From Pseudomonadota bacterium (GTDB taxonomy: Bacteria; Pseudomonadota; Alphaproteobacteria; UBA828; JAPUJA01), in contig JAPUJA010000363.1 of the NCBI GenBank assembly GCA_027296525.1, positions 1 to 6,826 of the forward strand: a stretch of DNA of 6,826 bases, written 5' to 3'. Shown here one piece after another: positions 6,091 through 6,826 of this stretch. Every line of letters starts with the position of its first letter. Position 1 is the stretch's first letter. The position numbers and the translations under genes are program-made. Under the pieces are notes generated by a model. It did not search any database. It was not told the DNA's origin and saw nothing but the letters and a program-made list of their open reading frames with translations.

Positions 6091-6786
6091 TCAGCCGGAC
6101 AAGCCCGCCACGTTGAGCCGGATACCCGGCCCCATCGTCGAACTCAGGGCGGCTCTCTGCAGGTACGTTCCCTTGACGCCGCTCGGCCTCGCGCTGTTTA
6201 TCGCGCCGACAAACGCCCGCACGTTTTCGATCAAGGCGTCCTCGCTGAAGCTCGCCTTGCCGACCCCGGCATGGACGATGCCCGCCTTCTCGGCGCGGAA
6301 TTGAATCTGCCCGCCCTTGGCGTCCTTCACCGCGGCTGCAAGGTCGTTCGTCACGGTGCCCAGCTTGGGATTCGGCATCAACCCCCTCGGCCCCAATATC
6401 TTTCCGAGCTTACCGACGACCGCCATCATGTCCGGCGTGGCGATACAGCGGTCGAACCCGATGTCGCCTTCCTGCACCCGTTGAGCCAAATCCTCGGCTC
6501 CGACCAAATCCGCGCCGGCCTCTTCCGCTTCCTGCACCTTGGCCCCTTTGGCGAAGACAGCAACGCGCACGGTCTTTCCCGTCCCATTCGGAAGGGCGAC
6601 GACACCACGCACCATCTGGTCCGCGTGACGCGGGTCGACGCCCAAGTTGAGCGCAAGCTCGATCGTCTCATCAAACTTGGCGGCGGCCTTGGCCTTGACC
6701 ATTCGGACGGCCTCCGCCAACTCGTAAAGCTTGCCCGGGTCGATCCCTTCGCACACGTTTCTGAAGCGCTTTCCATGACGCGCCAT
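6091..6786 (-). CDS. rplA: Large ribosomal subunit protein uL1
   Basis: Complete 231-residue protein of normal length. uL1 forms the mobile L1 stalk on 23S rRNA that guides deacylated tRNA out of the E site. Family text runs the whole length: KFDETIELALNLGVDPRHAD (38-57), VRGVVALPNGTGKTVRVAVF, the L1 signature region with DRCIATPDMMAVVGKLGKIL and GPRGLMPNPKLGTVT, then RAEKAGIVHAGVGKASF and a C-terminal KGTYLQRAALSSTMGPGIRL. No key residue appears to be missing. The start is ATG with GGAAGGG (6800-6794) seven nt upstream. That ribosome site lies inside the last codons and stop of rplK, and only 4 nt separate the two genes, so translation of the pair is probably coupled. In E. coli uL1 represses the rplKA message by binding its leader, which here would lie upstream of rplK and outside the window. 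Confidence 0.98.
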   Translation of the reverse strand: MARHGKRFRNVCEGIDPGKLYELAEAVRMVKAKAAAKFDETIELALNLGVDPRHADQMVRGVVALPNGTGKTVRVAVFAKGAKVQEAEEAGADLVGAEDLAQRVQEGDIGFDRCIATPDMMAVVGKLGKILGPRGLMPNPKLGTVTNDLAAAVKDAKGGQIQFRAEKAGIVHAGVGKASFSEDALIENVRAFVGAINSARPSGVKGTYLQRAALSSTMGPGIRLNVAGLSG

Positions 6787-6790
6787 CGGA

Positions 6791-6826
6791 TCACCCTTCC
6801 ACGATCAGGCCCATCGAGCGGGCCGA
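6791..6826 (-). CDS. rplK: Large ribosomal subunit protein uL11 (3' end only)
   Basis: The last 11 codons plus a TGA stop (6793-6791), reading S-A-R-S-M-G-L-I-V-E-G. This matches the usual uL11 C-terminus (ARSMGL followed by a short hydrophobic-acidic tail), and its place directly before rplA is the conserved order. uL11 binds the 23S rRNA GTPase-associated centre next to uL10. The rest of the gene lies beyond the right edge. The final codons double as the ribosome binding site of rplA. Confidence 0.92.
   Translation of the reverse strand, partial: SARSMGLIVEG

Overview
All the genes I can support in this window lie on the minus strand. They form the conserved bacterial L11/L10-RNA polymerase cluster, in transcription order (right to left): the last codons of rplK (uL11), then complete rplA (uL1), rplJ (uL10), rplL (bL12) and rpoB (RNA polymerase beta), then the first 144 codons of rpoC (beta'). 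Coding density is high. The gaps are 4, 76, 35, 260 and 72 nt, and no convincing promoter or intrinsic terminator was found between the genes, so co-transcription is likely.

The organism looks like a moderately GC-rich, probably deep-branching alphaproteobacterium. By eye and from memory, the N-terminus of bL12, the C-terminal helix of uL10, the N-terminus and central insertion of RpoB, and the opening of RpoC all resemble alphaproteobacterial versions. The match is not close to any genus I can name. No mobile element, tRNA, rRNA or CRISPR array was seen.

The products work in two machines. uL11, uL1, uL10 and bL12 build the L1 stalk and the L10-L12 stalk of the large ribosomal subunit. These move tRNA and recruit translation factors. 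RpoB and RpoC are the two large catalytic subunits of RNA polymerase. Putting them in one operon couples ribosome and polymerase production. A 76-nt leader before rplJ may be the target of uL10 autoregulation.

The most unusual feature is inside rpoB. About 72 extra residues (roughly 399-470) interrupt the beta lobe between two highly conserved blocks. The inserted segment has the look of a bacterial SH3 (SH3b) fold. It is in frame, has normal composition and leaves every catalytic and rifampicin-site motif intact, so it appears to be a genuine accessory domain on the polymerase. Lesser points are a near-perfect 11-residue repeat in the bL12-binding helix of uL10, an Arg replacing a usually conserved Gly in bL12, and a 260-nt rplL-rpoB spacer holding a doubtful 77-codon ORF.
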